DNA of 10,069 nt. Origin: Sphingopyxis macrogoltabida (GTDB taxonomy: Bacteria > Pseudomonadota > Alphaproteobacteria > Sphingomonadales > Sphingomonadaceae). The position numbers were made by a program, and so were the translations under genes. Shown here piece by piece: positions 10,040-10,069 of the stretch (within the stretch, counting starts at the first letter, position 1; the number at the start of each line of letters is the position of its first letter). The notes below the pieces were generated by a model. The model made no database searches and was not told the origin of the DNA. It worked only from the letters and a program-made list of their open reading frames with translations. Location of the stretch: the NCBI GenBank assembly GCA_003241685.1, contig QFPJ01000065.1:1-10069 (forward strand), read 5' to 3'.

Positions 10040-10069
10040 CCATCTTCCCGAAGGTCGACTATCAAGCGG

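Overview
The window is an ordinary housekeeping segment from a high-GC alphaproteobacterium. It is most likely a sphingomonad (Sphingopyxis or Sphingomonas type). This rests on base composition and codon use, a DUF2059-like exported protein lying between gltD and gltB, and a GC-rich hairpin with a GAAG loop at the right edge of a kind I associate with sphingomonad intergenic regions. The genus is inferred, not shown.

Layout, left to right. A tRNA-Leu(CAG) lies on the minus strand at the left edge, with a plausible promoter just upstream. All protein genes are on the plus strand. They are an NDUFA9-like atypical short-chain dehydrogenase (287-1225), undecaprenyl-diphosphatase uppP (1309-2109), an AT-rich regulatory gap (2110-2269), then gltD (2270-3712), an exported DUF2059-like protein (3736-4878) and gltB (4908-9437). 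A small exported protein of unknown function (9551-9991) follows. The last 78 bases hold a hairpin overlapping a stop codon and the GC-rich repeat-like hairpin. No stretch longer than about 200 bases lacks a gene.

How the genes fit together. gltD and gltB encode the small and large subunits of NADPH-dependent glutamate synthase (GOGAT), which makes two glutamates from glutamine and 2-oxoglutarate. Their iron-sulfur cysteines, flavin-binding motifs and the amidotransferase N-terminal cysteine are all present. The gaps of 23 and 29 bases around the middle gene, each with a good ribosome binding site, suggest a gltD-DUF2059-gltB operon. Its promoter probably lies in the AT-rich gap, which also carries two inverted-repeat motifs that could be operators. 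uppP recycles the undecaprenyl carrier for cell-wall synthesis and is functionally unrelated.

I found no mobile element, CRISPR array, phage gene, defence system or obviously new multi-gene system. The items most worth a second look are the exported protein inside the GOGAT operon and the palindromes in front of gltD.
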